A stretch of DNA of 44,496 bases from positions 1 through 44,496 of the forward strand of contig NZ_BJXA01000075.1 in the NCBI RefSeq assembly GCF_007990755.1, read 5' to 3'. The notes under the pieces are model-generated. The model saw only the letters and a program-made list of their open reading frames with translations. It did no database searches and was not told the origin of the DNA. Shown here one piece after another: positions 16,314-26,170 of this stretch. How positions within the stretch are numbered: position 1 is the first letter of the stretch; the number at the start of each line of letters is the position of its first letter. The DNA comes from Nocardia ninae NBRC 108245 (GTDB taxonomy: Bacteria > Actinomycetota > Actinomycetes > Mycobacteriales > Mycobacteriaceae). The translations under genes were made by a program, and so were the position numbers.

Positions 16314-16850
16314 ATGCCCGAGGTAGCGCATCCAAGTTCCGCGGTGCGTGTCGAACCGGCCGCAGCGCCGGGCACCACCGCAACCGCCGGGGACTCCGAT
16401 CCCGATCTGCTGTTGTTGACGAATCAGCTGTGCTTCGCCCTGTATTCCACGTCGCGCTCGATGACCGCCGCCTATCGCCCCTTTCTCGAGCAGATGCACA
16501 TCACCTATCCCCAGTACCTTGCGCTACTCGCGCTATGGGAACGGCCCGGCATGACGATGAAGGAACTGGGCGAACAGCTGAGCCTGGACTACGGCACCGT
16601 CTCGCCGCTGATCCAGCGACTACAGGCGCACGGGTTCGTGGAGAGCGTGCGCAGAATCCACGATCGCCGCGCGGTAGAGCTCCGCGCGACCGAAGCCGGT
16701 GTCGCCCTGCAACATCAGGCCAGGGAGATGATCGAGTCGGTGATGGAGGGGGTCGGCTACCCGATCGAGCACCTCATCGCCCTCCGCGACCAGGTCAACG
16801 CGCTCGGCGAACGGTTGGACGCGATCGCCGAGGCGCGAAAAGAAGCCTGA
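16314..16850 (+). CDS. MarR-family regulator, OhrR type
   Basis: A 178-residue MarR regulator with the OhrR signature TNQLCFALYSTSRSM around Cys40, matching the peroxide-reactive N-terminal Cys of OhrR, then ITYPQYLALLALWE and the wing DRRAVELRATEAG. Family members repress an ohr peroxidase until the Cys is oxidised by organic hydroperoxide. Unusually, no ohr gene is adjacent; the divergent neighbour is the Acg-type nitroreductase. ATG at 16314 chosen because the preceding bases (GTACAGT) look like a -10 element and upstream codons are not conserved-like; the N-terminal 30 residues are a low-complexity extension. Confidence 0.85.
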   Translation: MPEVAHPSSAVRVEPAAAPGTTATAGDSDPDLLLLTNQLCFALYSTSRSMTAAYRPFLEQMHITYPQYLALLALWERPGMTMKELGEQLSLDYGTVSPLIQRLQAHGFVESVRRIHDRRAVELRATEAGVALQHQAREMIESVMEGVGYPIEHLIALRDQVNALGERLDAIAEARKEA

Positions 16851-16859
16851 GCGCACCGG

Positions 16860-17354
16860 TCACGCGTCGAGCACCTTGACCTTGCGCTGCACCACCGGCG
16901 GCTCGGTCGACCACGGGAAGTTGATCCAGCGGTCGGTGTGCTTCCAGACGTATTCGCAATCGACCTCCGAGCGCGGCTTCTGGTAGATCACCGCACAGCG
17001 GACCTCCGCGACGTGGTGCTCACAGAAGTCGCGCACCAGTTTGAGGGTGGCGCCGGTGTCGGCCACATCGTCGGCCACCAGCACGGTCGCTCCGGCGAGA
17101 TCCACCGCCTGCGGCACCGGCGGCAACATCACCGGCATATCGAGGCGCTGGTCGATGCCGGTGTAGAACTCCACGTTCATCACGTGCAGGTTCTTCACGT
17201 CCAGCGCGTACCCGAGCGCGCCGGCCACGAACAGCCCGCCGCGCGCGATCGACAGGATCAGATCGGGCTCGAACCCGTCGTCCGCGATCATGGTCGCCAA
17301 CTCCCGGCTCGCCGAACCGAACAACTCCCAGCTCAGCACTTCCCGATCCGCCAT
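16860..17354 (-). CDS. Purine phosphoribosyltransferase-like protein
   Basis: A 164-residue type I phosphoribosyltransferase. The PRPP loop VLVADDVADTGATLK (91-105) is intact and the N-terminal PDLILSIARGGLFVAGALGY is the usual hood/phosphate region. Closest group is the xanthine/hypoxanthine PRT-like proteins (WxLFG start, FPWSTEP near the end). It probably salvages a purine base with PRPP or has a regulatory role. ATG at 17354; convergent with the OhrR gene (nine bases between stops). Confidence 0.87.
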   Translation of the reverse strand: MADREVLSWELFGSASRELATMIADDGFEPDLILSIARGGLFVAGALGYALDVKNLHVMNVEFYTGIDQRLDMPVMLPPVPQAVDLAGATVLVADDVADTGATLKLVRDFCEHHVAEVRCAVIYQKPRSEVDCEYVWKHTDRWINFPWSTEPPVVQRKVKVLDA

Positions 17355-17700
17355 GGATGCTCCGTCTCCCTCGATGCGACTGCGCACAGAGCATACGAGT
17401 AGCCAGGATGTGGCCGTCGGCACGTACCCGGTCCGCGGTATCGGCAAACATTGTTTTGTCTGTGACGGCGATTTATGGGCTTGTCGGTGCGTATTTGCTG
17501 GAGTTTTTATCCTGCTTTTCGGTGGATAGCGATTCGCCCGCGACACCCGGTTTCAAATCGGCCGAACCGTCGCTCGATTCCGCTACGGTTCGCGCTATCG
17601 CGTGTTATCCGGAATTCTTTTGGCCGCGTCGATCCGCACCATGCCGGTGTTCGTGCGACTCGCGGCCGAATGACCGAATCCAGAGAGAATGGGGATTGTC
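17355..17700. other. 345-bp divergent gap, AT-enriched
   Basis: Between the phosphoribosyltransferase start and the small secreted protein gene. The stretch 17440-17640 is clearly lower in GC than its surroundings (for example GGAGTTTTTATCCTGCTTTT), and probably holds both promoters. No coding frame stands out. Confidence 0.45.
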
Positions 17701-18054
17701 ATGCGCATCAGTCCGACTCGGATCGCCGCCCTCGCAGTCGTCTTCGTCGCGGCGGCCGCCGGTCTGACCTTCCTCGCCTCGGTGGCCAGCGCGGACGAGA
17801 CGTGGATCTACGTCTGTGACGAAATCGAGGAGCCCGAAGATGTCGGCGCGGAGGGCACCGGAAATTGCCAGGCGGAGCACGGCGCACCCGCTACCGGTCC
17901 GATCAAACAGAAATTCAAACTGCACCAGCGCGGTGTGCAACCGAAACCCGGGATGGTTGCCGTCTGTGAGGGTGAATCCCAGAGCGCCTTCGGTGAAGCG
18001 GCGCTGCCTGCGAAAGTCGACGGGTTCGGTTGCTACGTCTACGAAATGCGCTGA
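17701..18054 (+). CDS. Small secreted four-Cys protein
   Basis: A 117-residue exported protein, function unknown. Signal peptide in residues 1-36 (RIAALAVVFVAAAAGLTFLA, cleavage near VASA-DE). The mature chain is acidic at first (CDEIEEPEDVGAEG) and has four Cys (YVCDE, GNCQA, AVCEG, FGCYV), likely two disulfides. I use the ATG at 17701, preceded by GGGG; the ATG 12 bases upstream is equally possible. Single gene, convergent with the GerW-like gene. Confidence 0.7.
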   Translation: MRISPTRIAALAVVFVAAAAGLTFLASVASADETWIYVCDEIEEPEDVGAEGTGNCQAEHGAPATGPIKQKFKLHQRGVQPKPGMVAVCEGESQSAFGEAALPAKVDGFGCYVYEMR

Positions 18055-18063
18055 AAGCGCATA

Positions 18064-18555
18064 TTACTTCCAGGCGGACTTCATGCGCTTCATCGCATTC
18101 ATGCCGGCAGCGGACACGTCGGGCCACGGCGGTCGGCGCAGAATTGCCAGCGTGGTGATCACCGTCGCCACCAGCCCGATGAACTCACCGAGCAACGCCA
18201 CCCGGGTGACATCGACCGCGGCTTCCCAGTGCACCTTGCCGTTGTGAATGACGAAGATGCCCTGCGGTGACGCCGCGAACGGACCCCCACCCACCCTGGT
18301 AACGGTGATGACGGTCGACCCGTCGGCGGTCTCGTAGGGTTCACCGAACACCTGCACACCTTTCGCACTGGGCTCGATCCGCCGCACCGACCTACCGATG
18401 ATCGTCATTTTCCCCACTTTCGCCACGGTCTCCGCGACATCGAAGGCCGACCCACTGGCCCCCACCGTACCCGCCGGAATCGCGGCGAGGGAGCCGGTTC
18501 GCGACGAAAGACGCGACGCGCCACCACTGTCCGTTCGACGGCAGCTGCCCGGCAT
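18064..18555 (-). CDS. GerW/YtfJ-like membrane-anchored protein
   Basis: Up to 163 residues. The core (about residues 38-118) resembles the GerW/YtfJ family: a repeat-like VQVFGEPYETADGSTVITVT, a glycine stretch VGGGPF, and the C-terminal QGIFVIHNGKVHWEAAVDVT. One hydrophobic helix follows (LGEFIGLVATVITTLAIL). GerW affects spore germination in Bacillus; actinobacterial relatives in non-sporulators have no known role. The N-terminus is uncertain: the first about 35 residues are Ser/Arg/Gly-rich and a GTG around residue 31 may be the true start. It follows the synthetase gene on the same strand with an 18-bp gap. Confidence 0.65.
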   Translation of the reverse strand: MPGSCRRTDSGGASRLSSRTGSLAAIPAGTVGASGSAFDVAETVAKVGKMTIIGRSVRRIEPSAKGVQVFGEPYETADGSTVITVTRVGGGPFAASPQGIFVIHNGKVHWEAAVDVTRVALLGEFIGLVATVITTLAILRRPPWPDVSAAGMNAMKRMKSAWK

Positions 18556-18573
18556 GGGCAGCCGCCGCCGGGC

Positions 18574-19866
18574 TCACGGGCGGAGGCGGTGAATGTCGCG
18601 GGGGAACAGGGTCGCGTAGCGGATGTTGTCCGCTCCGATCAAGCGGGTGACCCACCGGGCCAAACCGATGGCGAAGCCACCGTGTGGCGGCATGCCGTGC
18701 CGCATGGCTTCGAGATAGGGCGCGTACTCCGCCGGGTCCGCGCCGCGGGCGGCAAGTGCCGAGAGATAGTCGGCGTGGTTGTGCAGCCGTTGGCCACCGG
18801 TCACCAGCTCGAGTCCGCGGAACAGCAGGTCGAAGGAGTTGGTCCAGCGCGGATCACTCGGTTGCGGGTGCGTGTAGAAGGGGCGTTTGACCGCCGGATA
18901 GCCCTCTACCGCAAGGAAATCCGAGTTGAACCGCTCGTGGGCCCACGTGCCGAGGAAACGTTCGTGCTCTGGCGCGAGGTCGGGTTCGGTGGGCGCCGCG
19001 CCGACCAGTTCGAGGGCTTCCCGGAAGTGGATGATCGGGATCCGCTCGGGCACCACCGGCAACTCGGCACCCACGGTTTCCACTGCGGCACCGGCCTTTT
19101 CGCGAACAGCCTCGATCATCGCGGCGAGTGTGTCACGCAGCTGGCCGAGTACGTCGCGATGGTCGCGGATGAAACCGAATTCGACGTCGAGCGAGACGTA
19201 TTCGGCGAGGTGCCGCGCGGTGTCGTGCGGTTCGGCCCGAAAGACCGGCCCCACCTCGTACACCCGCTCGAAGACGCCGGTGAGCATCTGCTTGTACAGC
19301 TGCGGCGACTGGGCGAGGTAGGCGGTCGAGCCGAAGTAGTCCAGCGCGAACACATTCGCGCCGGACTCGGTGGACTGGTCGACGATCTTGGGCGTCGTGA
19401 CCTCGGTGAATCCCGCTTCGTCCAGGTGGCGGCGGAACCCGGCCATCGAGGCGGCCGCGATCCGCCACACCGCCTGCCGGGTGGGGTGGCGCCAGCTGAT
19501 CGCGGCGTGGTCGAGCATGGTCGGCAGGGTGACCCCGAGGCCGGGCCGCCACAGTTCGACCGGCGGTGGCTCGGCCGGTGCACTCAGTGGCGTAATCGCC
19601 GGCTCGATGATCTCGACACCGCCGGGTGCCTTCGTATTGCCGATCGGGGTGCCGGTCACCCGGACCACGGTCTCCTCCGGCAACGCCGAAAGCTGTTCTC
19701 GGACTTGTGGATCCGTTACCACCACCTGCGCGACGCCGGATCGGTCGCGCAGCACGACGAACGTGACGGTCGCGAGTTGTCTGCGCCGGTGTATCCATCC
19801 CTCGACGGTCACCGATCCGCTGTCCGTGCGGGTAGTCGGCAATGCCGAACAGAGCGTGCGTGGCAT
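18574..19866 (-). CDS. Archaeal-type aspartyl-tRNA synthetase, predicted non-discriminating
   Basis: A 430-residue class II aspartyl-tRNA synthetase of the archaeal/eukaryotic (AspRS2) type, without the large bacterial insertion domain of normal AspS. The anticodon-binding OB fold covers about 1-100 (VEGWIHRRRQ, VTFVVLRDRSGVAQVV). Catalytic motifs: motif 2 region VYEVGPVFRAEPHDTARHLA; motif 3 GMPPHGGFAIGLARWV. At two positions that separate discriminating from non-discriminating enzymes (Trp26 and Lys85 of the Thermococcus enzyme) it has His26 and Pro81. That predicts charging of both tRNA-Asp and tRNA-Asn. SD AGGAGGTG precedes the ATG and is sequestered by the T-box leader. A bacterial AspS is presumably encoded elsewhere. 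Confidence 0.9.
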   Translation of the reverse strand: MPRTLCSALPTTRTDSGSVTVEGWIHRRRQLATVTFVVLRDRSGVAQVVVTDPQVREQLSALPEETVVRVTGTPIGNTKAPGGVEIIEPAITPLSAPAEPPPVELWRPGLGVTLPTMLDHAAISWRHPTRQAVWRIAAASMAGFRRHLDEAGFTEVTTPKIVDQSTESGANVFALDYFGSTAYLAQSPQLYKQMLTGVFERVYEVGPVFRAEPHDTARHLAEYVSLDVEFGFIRDHRDVLGQLRDTLAAMIEAVREKAGAAVETVGAELPVVPERIPIIHFREALELVGAAPTEPDLAPEHERFLGTWAHERFNSDFLAVEGYPAVKRPFYTHPQPSDPRWTNSFDLLFRGLELVTGGQRLHNHADYLSALAARGADPAEYAPYLEAMRHGMPPHGGFAIGLARWVTRLIGADNIRYATLFPRDIHRLRP

Positions 19867-20040
19867 CGGTTTCACCTCCTGGTTGCTATCCCCGGGAGGT
19901 GTGGGCGATCGGGTCCGTCGCGGTGCCACCACACCTTCGCAGCGCGATGCGCGCTGCCTCTACTGGTCGAATTCTCGGTGACCGGCCGACGCGGCTCGGA
20001 GTTCGTCACGCTCGTCATCGCCGCATCTGCGAGCTTAGCG
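19867..20040 (-). promoter_or_regulatory. Translational T-box riboswitch for the synthetase gene
   Basis: Reading the minus strand. Stem I: GATGCGGC (20027-20020) pairs with GCCGCGTC (19995-19988); its apical part holds GAC (20007-20005) and AAC (20003-20001), codons for Asp and Asn. AGTA lies at 19964-19961. Stem III: GCAGCGCG-CAT-CGCGCTGC (19957-19939), a perfect 8-bp stem. Antisequestrator: AGGTGTGG (19936-19929), the 7-nt T-box bulge TGGCACC (19928-19922), GCG (19921-19919), loop, CGC (19907-19905), CCACACCT (19904-19897). Competing sequestrator: CACCTCC (19901-19895) with the Shine-Dalgarno GGAGGTG (19879-19873). Uncharged tRNA binding its NCCA end to TGGC would free the ribosome site. 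The bulge C fits discriminator base G73 of both tRNA-Asp and tRNA-Asn. Confidence 0.9.
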
Positions 20041-20063
20041 AGCAGATTCGACGGCGCCAGTGA

Positions 20064-20813
20064 TTATTCGGCCGGGACGGCCAGGGAGTCGGCGCCGGTC
20101 GATGACGACATCGCTGTGACAAGGCCGCGCTCGTTGAACGCGATGGCGACTTCGATTCCCGGGCCTGCGATGCGCATTGTCGAGCCGTCGGTGGCGAACG
20201 CGGCGGTCAGTCCGCGTTGCATCGCATAGCTGTGCAGGGCGCGCTTGTGGTCGGGTAGCTCGAGTTTGAATACGCCGGTGAGGGCCTGCATGGTGTGCAT
20301 CAGGTCGGGGGCGGGGAGGGCGAGGTCGGGGTGTTCGATCAGCACGGCGAGGCGGGTGCCGCCGCCGACGTCGCAGCTGTACCAGGTCCAACTGCCGGAT
20401 ACTGCTTTGGCGAGTTCGCCCATCAGCCAGGTGGCTCGGTTCGGGTCGGTGGGTGCGCCGGGCAAGTCCGCGAACGGCACCTCGTCGGTGCACAGCGCCG
20501 AAATGCCGTGCCGCAGTCCGTAATCGCGCACCGAGCGGGCCAGCTCGGTTACCTCGGGCGGATACCAGTCGTTGTTCGCCCAACTCCACAGCCAACTGCG
20601 CGGACCGGGTGCCGCCGTGCCGAGCACATGAAATCGCGTGCACACCAGCGGCTTATCGCCGAAGAACTCGAACCGAGGCGGTTCATAACTCACCTGCCAC
20701 CGATGTTCACCCAGCACCTCGATACTGCGCTCTTGATGTTCGAAAGACATCAGTGCGGCATCGTCGAGTAACTGTTCGAGCGTGGGTGATTCGTGGTGAA
20801 GATAAGCGGTCAC
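20064..20813 (-). CDS. DUF6882-like hypothetical protein
   Basis: A 249-residue soluble protein. The Trp-rich stretch PRSWLWSWANNDWYPPEV and the preceding FHVLGTAAPG resemble the DUF6882 group, in which the same WxWSWxN motif is conserved; the function is unknown. An earlier segment LDDAALMSFEHQERSIEVLG is helical. No signal peptide. It lies just upstream of the T-box leader on the same strand, so readthrough from it could feed the synthetase gene, although the leader probably has its own promoter within or upstream of this gene's 3' end. Diverges from the AraC gene. Confidence 0.7.
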   Translation of the reverse strand: MTAYLHHESPTLEQLLDDAALMSFEHQERSIEVLGEHRWQVSYEPPRFEFFGDKPLVCTRFHVLGTAAPGPRSWLWSWANNDWYPPEVTELARSVRDYGLRHGISALCTDEVPFADLPGAPTDPNRATWLMGELAKAVSGSWTWYSCDVGGGTRLAVLIEHPDLALPAPDLMHTMQALTGVFKLELPDHKRALHSYAMQRGLTAAFATDGSTMRIAGPGIEVAIAFNERGLVTAMSSSTGADSLAVPAE

Positions 20814-20943
20814 GACCCCCGATACTGTCTTACCGGCGGGTGCGGTGCACCCCCATAGAAATGACGTCCCTGCACGTTTTCCGCCGGTTGGGTGAGAAAC
20901 CGGGCGCTAGGCAACTCCGATACGACATGGCACGATCATTCGA

Positions 20944-21393
20944 GTGACCAGCAAGCCCGACGCAGCGCAGACCCTGCGCGATCTCGCGCGGTTGCGCCGT
21001 GTTCGCGACCGAATCGATCGTGAATACGCCCAGCCGCTCGACGTCGAGGCCCTCGCCAGGGACGCGCACATGTCGGCAGGCCACCTCAGCCGCCAGTTCC
21101 GGCTGGCCTACGGCGAGTCGCCGTACAGCTACCTGATGACGCGGCGGATCGAGCGTGCCATGGCGTTGCTGCGCCGCGGCGACCTCAGCGTCACCGAGGT
21201 GTGCTTCGCGGTCGGCTGCTCATCGTTGGGCACCTTCAGTACCCGCTTCACCGAGTTGGTCGGGGTGCCGCCGAGCATCTACCGGCGCGAGGCGGCGGAG
21301 GCGACCGCGGGGATGCCGTCCTGCGTGGCCAAACAGGTCACCAGACCGATCAGGAATCGAGAAGCGCCGGCGAGTGCACCGGAATTAGCCTGA
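20944..21393 (+). CDS. Short AraC-family regulator
   Basis: A 149-residue AraC/XylS-type regulator consisting of essentially only the DNA-binding domain: LDVEALARDAHMSAGHLSRQ (first HTH), then LSVTEVCFAVGCSSLGTFST and RFTELVGVPPSIYRRE (second HTH). The start is GTG at 20944. It is followed five bases after its stop by the VOC gene, so they form an operon. AraC-VOC pairs are a repeated arrangement in actinobacteria and the regulator presumably controls its own operon; the hairpin GGGTGC-ggt-GCACCC at 20838-20852 in the divergent gap is a possible operator. Confidence 0.88.
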   Translation: MTSKPDAAQTLRDLARLRRVRDRIDREYAQPLDVEALARDAHMSAGHLSRQFRLAYGESPYSYLMTRRIERAMALLRRGDLSVTEVCFAVGCSSLGTFSTRFTELVGVPPSIYRREAAEATAGMPSCVAKQVTRPIRNREAPASAPELA

Positions 21394-21398
21394 TCAGC

Positions 21399-21809
21399 AT
21401 GACAATCACCATTCAATCGAGCTTCCTCCCGCAGAACGACCCGGAAGCCGCCATCGCCTTCTACCGCGACATCCTCGGCTTCGAGGTGCGCAACGACGTC
21501 GGATACAACGGGATGCGCTGGATCACGGTCGGCCCCGCCGACCAGCCGGGCACCTCGATCGTCCTGTACCCGCCCGCCGCCAGCCCCGGCATCACCGACG
21601 ACGAGCGGCGCACCATCGAGGAGATGATGGCCAAGGGCACCTACGGCAGCATCCTGCTGGCAACCAAGGATGTCGACGGCACCTTCGAGCGTCTGCAGGC
21701 CGGCGACGCCGAGGTGGTCCAGGAGCCGACCGACCAGCCGTACGGTGTCCGCGACTGTGCCTTCCGTGATCCCGCGGGCAACATGGTCCGGATCCAGCAG
21801 GTGAACTGA
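21399..21809 (+). CDS. VOC-family (glyoxalase-fold) protein
   Basis: A 136-residue vicinal-oxygen-chelate fold protein starting at the ATG at 21399. It has the two beta-alpha-beta-beta-beta modules: IAFYRDILGFEVRNDVGYNG in the first and VVQEPTDQPYGVRDCAFRDP followed by GNMVRIQQ in the second. Such single-domain proteins act as metal-dependent lyases, isomerases or as drug-binding resistance proteins (bleomycin type). The substrate is unknown. Cotranscribed with the AraC regulator; converges on the LysR gene with five bases between stops. Confidence 0.88.
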   Translation: MTITIQSSFLPQNDPEAAIAFYRDILGFEVRNDVGYNGMRWITVGPADQPGTSIVLYPPAASPGITDDERRTIEEMMAKGTYGSILLATKDVDGTFERLQAGDAEVVQEPTDQPYGVRDCAFRDPAGNMVRIQQVN

Positions 21810-21814
21810 GCAGG

Positions 21815-22801
21815 TCAGCTCACCGAACGCAGCCGATGCAGGGTGGACGGATCGAGATCGAGGGTCAGTTCGATCGGCCCGAGTTCGGTCGCGATGCGCG
21901 CGAACTCCGTCCCCCAGCGACTGGCGGTCTCGGCGCGGTGGATCAAACCCCAGCTCAGCGTGGGATTCTCGTCGATCGGCAGGTACACGGCCTCGCCACG
22001 GTCGTAGTACTTGATCGCCTGCCCACACGCGAAGGCCACCGCGTCACCCGAGGTCACCGACCACAGCACTTCCTCGCGGGTCGGCGCGGGCGCATCGGCC
22101 GGGCGAGCGCCCGGCGCCAGCGGCGAGAACGACTCCTCCCAGTACTCCGGGATCGGCAACCCGGACGGCAGGACGTCGTAACCGGACAGGTCGGCCAGTG
22201 ACACCGAGGCGCGCCCGGCCAGCGGGTGCGTCCGCCCGACGACCAGCACGATGGGCTCGCTGAACGCGACGGGCCCCTCGCGCAGGTCGGGTTCGCGCAC
22301 AGGCAGCGCGAGCAGGGCCACGTCGACCTCGTCGCTGCGGATCAGCGCGAACGGGTCATCGATGCGCACCTCGCGCATCCGGAACTCGACGTGCGGAAAA
22401 CGGTTCCGGAACAACGCGGTCATCGGCGCCAGGTCCTGCCACATCGGGCCGAGCACACCCAGTGTCAGCGTGTCCGGGCCGCCACGCGCGAGGTTCGTCG
22501 CCGATTCGACGCCGTCGAGAATACGGCGGTAACCGGCTTGCAGGTCGTCGCGGAGTTGCTCGCCCAGCGGTGTCAGGGTCACCTTGCGGCTGGTTCGCTC
22601 GAACAGTGGCGCACCGATTCGCCGCTCCTGCTTGGCGATCGTCTGACTCACCCGGGGTGTCGAAATATGCAACCGCTCCGCGGTACGGCCGAAGTGCAAC
22701 TCTTCGGCGAGGGTCAGGAAGATCTCGATGTCACGCAATTCCACTCCGTCATCGTTGCGATCGTTAACCCCGAGCGCAACCGTCGTTTCGTGATTGCTCA
22801 T
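21815..22801 (-). CDS. LysR-family transcriptional regulator
   Basis: A LysR regulator, 328 residues from the ATG at 22801; the family domain begins at residue 20 (VELRDIEIFLTLAEELHFGR) so the GTG at 22744 is an alternative start. The winged HTH is followed by RVSQTIAKQERRIGAPLFER and a substrate-binding domain (LTLGVLGPMWQDLAP, then SDEVDVALLALPVREPDL). It diverges from the ABM / two-TM / UvrA-like operon across only 74 bp, the classic LysR arrangement, so it very likely controls that operon. Confidence 0.88.
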   Translation of the reverse strand: MSNHETTVALGVNDRNDDGVELRDIEIFLTLAEELHFGRTAERLHISTPRVSQTIAKQERRIGAPLFERTSRKVTLTPLGEQLRDDLQAGYRRILDGVESATNLARGGPDTLTLGVLGPMWQDLAPMTALFRNRFPHVEFRMREVRIDDPFALIRSDEVDVALLALPVREPDLREGPVAFSEPIVLVVGRTHPLAGRASVSLADLSGYDVLPSGLPIPEYWEESFSPLAPGARPADAPAPTREEVLWSVTSGDAVAFACGQAIKYYDRGEAVYLPIDENPTLSWGLIHRAETASRWGTEFARIATELGPIELTLDLDPSTLHRLRSVS

Positions 22802-22875
22802 TGTTCGCAGGTGGCCGCGGCGGAAAACTATGAGTCACAAGGAGAACCGATCCGAGACGAGAGGGGCACGACACC
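22802..22875. promoter_or_regulatory. Divergent LysR / resistance-operon promoter region
   Basis: A 74-bp intergenic region shared by two divergent genes. It contains the T-N11-A LysR-type core TATGAGTCACAAGGAGA and the plus-strand ribosome site GAGAGGGGCACGACACC before the ATG at 22876. A single LysR site here could act on both promoters. Confidence 0.4.
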
Positions 22876-23166
22876 ATGGCAGTCGTACGCACGCACCGAT
22901 ACACGGTCGTGACCGGCAAGCTGGCCCAGCTGCTCGAGCAGCGCACGCTGGTGCTGCGCGCCATTCGGTCGGCGAACGCGGCCTTCACCGCCGCCACCTT
23001 GATCCGCCAGGAAGACGGGTCCTACCTCGACATCTGGCGCTGGGAGTCGGCCGAGGGCATGCGCGGCGCGACGGCGAGCGCGCAGAACTGCCCGCTCGCC
23101 ACGGCGGCCGCGGCGCTGACCACCCACCACAGCGTGGTCGACGGCAAAGTCCTCGACGAGCGATAA
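22876..23166 (+). CDS. ABM-like small protein
   Basis: A 96-residue protein resembling the ferredoxin-like (antibiotic-biosynthesis monooxygenase / dimeric alpha-beta barrel) fold: HRYTVVTGKLAQLLEQRTLV, then SYLDIWRWESAEGM and a final His pair in ALTTHHSVVDG. Members include quinone monooxygenases, heme-degrading enzymes and binding proteins, so the role is open. It has a good SD (GAGAGGGG) and begins the operon with the two-TM protein and the UvrA-like ATPase. The LysR gene is divergent. Confidence 0.68.
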   Translation: MAVVRTHRYTVVTGKLAQLLEQRTLVLRAIRSANAAFTAATLIRQEDGSYLDIWRWESAEGMRGATASAQNCPLATAAAALTTHHSVVDGKVLDER

Positions 23167-23220
23167 ACCCGAAACATTCACTGCACGACCTGCGGATCGT
23201 GCGCAGCAAAGGAGATCATC

Positions 23221-23451
23221 ATGGCTTGGAACAAGCGGAACCGTCAGCTGCACCGCCAGCTGTCCATCATCTTCACCACCACCGTCATCGTCGCCTTCAT
23301 CGGCGCCGCCCTCGGCCTCACCGAGACCGCGATGTGGCTGTTCTACCTGCCGCTGCCGCCGCTGTTCCTGCTCATGGGCACCGGCTTGTACATGTTCGCT
23401 CAGCCCTACCGCACCAAGCACCGCGCCGCGCGCCCGAACCTCGCCCAATAG
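23221..23451 (+). CDS. Two-TM small membrane protein
   Basis: A 76-residue protein with two hydrophobic helices, IIFTTTVIVAFIGAALGL (about 16-33) and AMWLFYLPLPPLFLLMGTGL (about 37-56), with basic ends (AWNKRNRQLHRQ and YRTKHRAARPNLAQ). Both ends are therefore probably cytoplasmic. SD AAAGGAG precedes the ATG by six to seven bases. Unknown family. It lies between the ABM-like and UvrA-like genes in a tight operon and could be a membrane anchor or efflux accessory. Confidence 0.75.
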   Translation: MAWNKRNRQLHRQLSIIFTTTVIVAFIGAALGLTETAMWLFYLPLPPLFLLMGTGLYMFAQPYRTKHRAARPNLAQ

Positions 23452-23477
23452 TCCTGATCAGGTTAGATGGAGACACC

Positions 23478-25871
<2,394 letters not shown>

Positions 25872-25882
25872 GTCAGCACCGC

Positions 25883-25915
25883 GGACCGGCGGAGCCATAT
25901 GGGCTCCGCCGGTCC
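25883..25915 (+). terminator. Hairpin terminator after UvrA-like gene
   Basis: GGACCGGCGGAGCC (25883-25896) and GGCTCCGCCGGTCC (25902-25915) form a perfect 14-bp stem with a 5-nt loop (ATATG), 12 bp past the stop. No T-tract follows, as is common in high-GC actinobacteria. Confidence 0.8.
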
Positions 25916-25985
25916 GTTGCGTTAGCCGCCGAGTCGCTTGTAAATGCCGACCGGGCGGTTTTTGGAAAATTGCCGTTATTTCTTC

Positions 25986-26000
25986 GACATATGACATGTC
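25986..26000. promoter_or_regulatory. Small inverted repeat upstream of desaturase operon
   Basis: GACAT-atgac-ATGTC in an AT-enriched stretch (25950-26000) about 170 bp upstream of the desaturase start. It may be an operator or part of the promoter; the stretch 25916-26170 shows no gene. Confidence 0.3.
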
Positions 26001-26170
26001 TCGGGCGTAGTCTGGGCCCTGGTAATTCAGCCGGGTGGAGTCGGGGAGAAATGCGTTCAATTCACGGGGGACATCGTTTTGGCTGCCTGGAATTCGCTGG
26101 ACCTGCACTATCCGGCCGCGGTGTCGACCGGGTCGATGCCGTGTGGTGATTCGAGTGGGGATACACGGCA

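Noticed and set aside
18589-20229. Forward open frame antisense to the synthetase and its T-box leader
   Set aside because: Shadow of the high-GC synthetase gene; no start signal and no recognisable domain.
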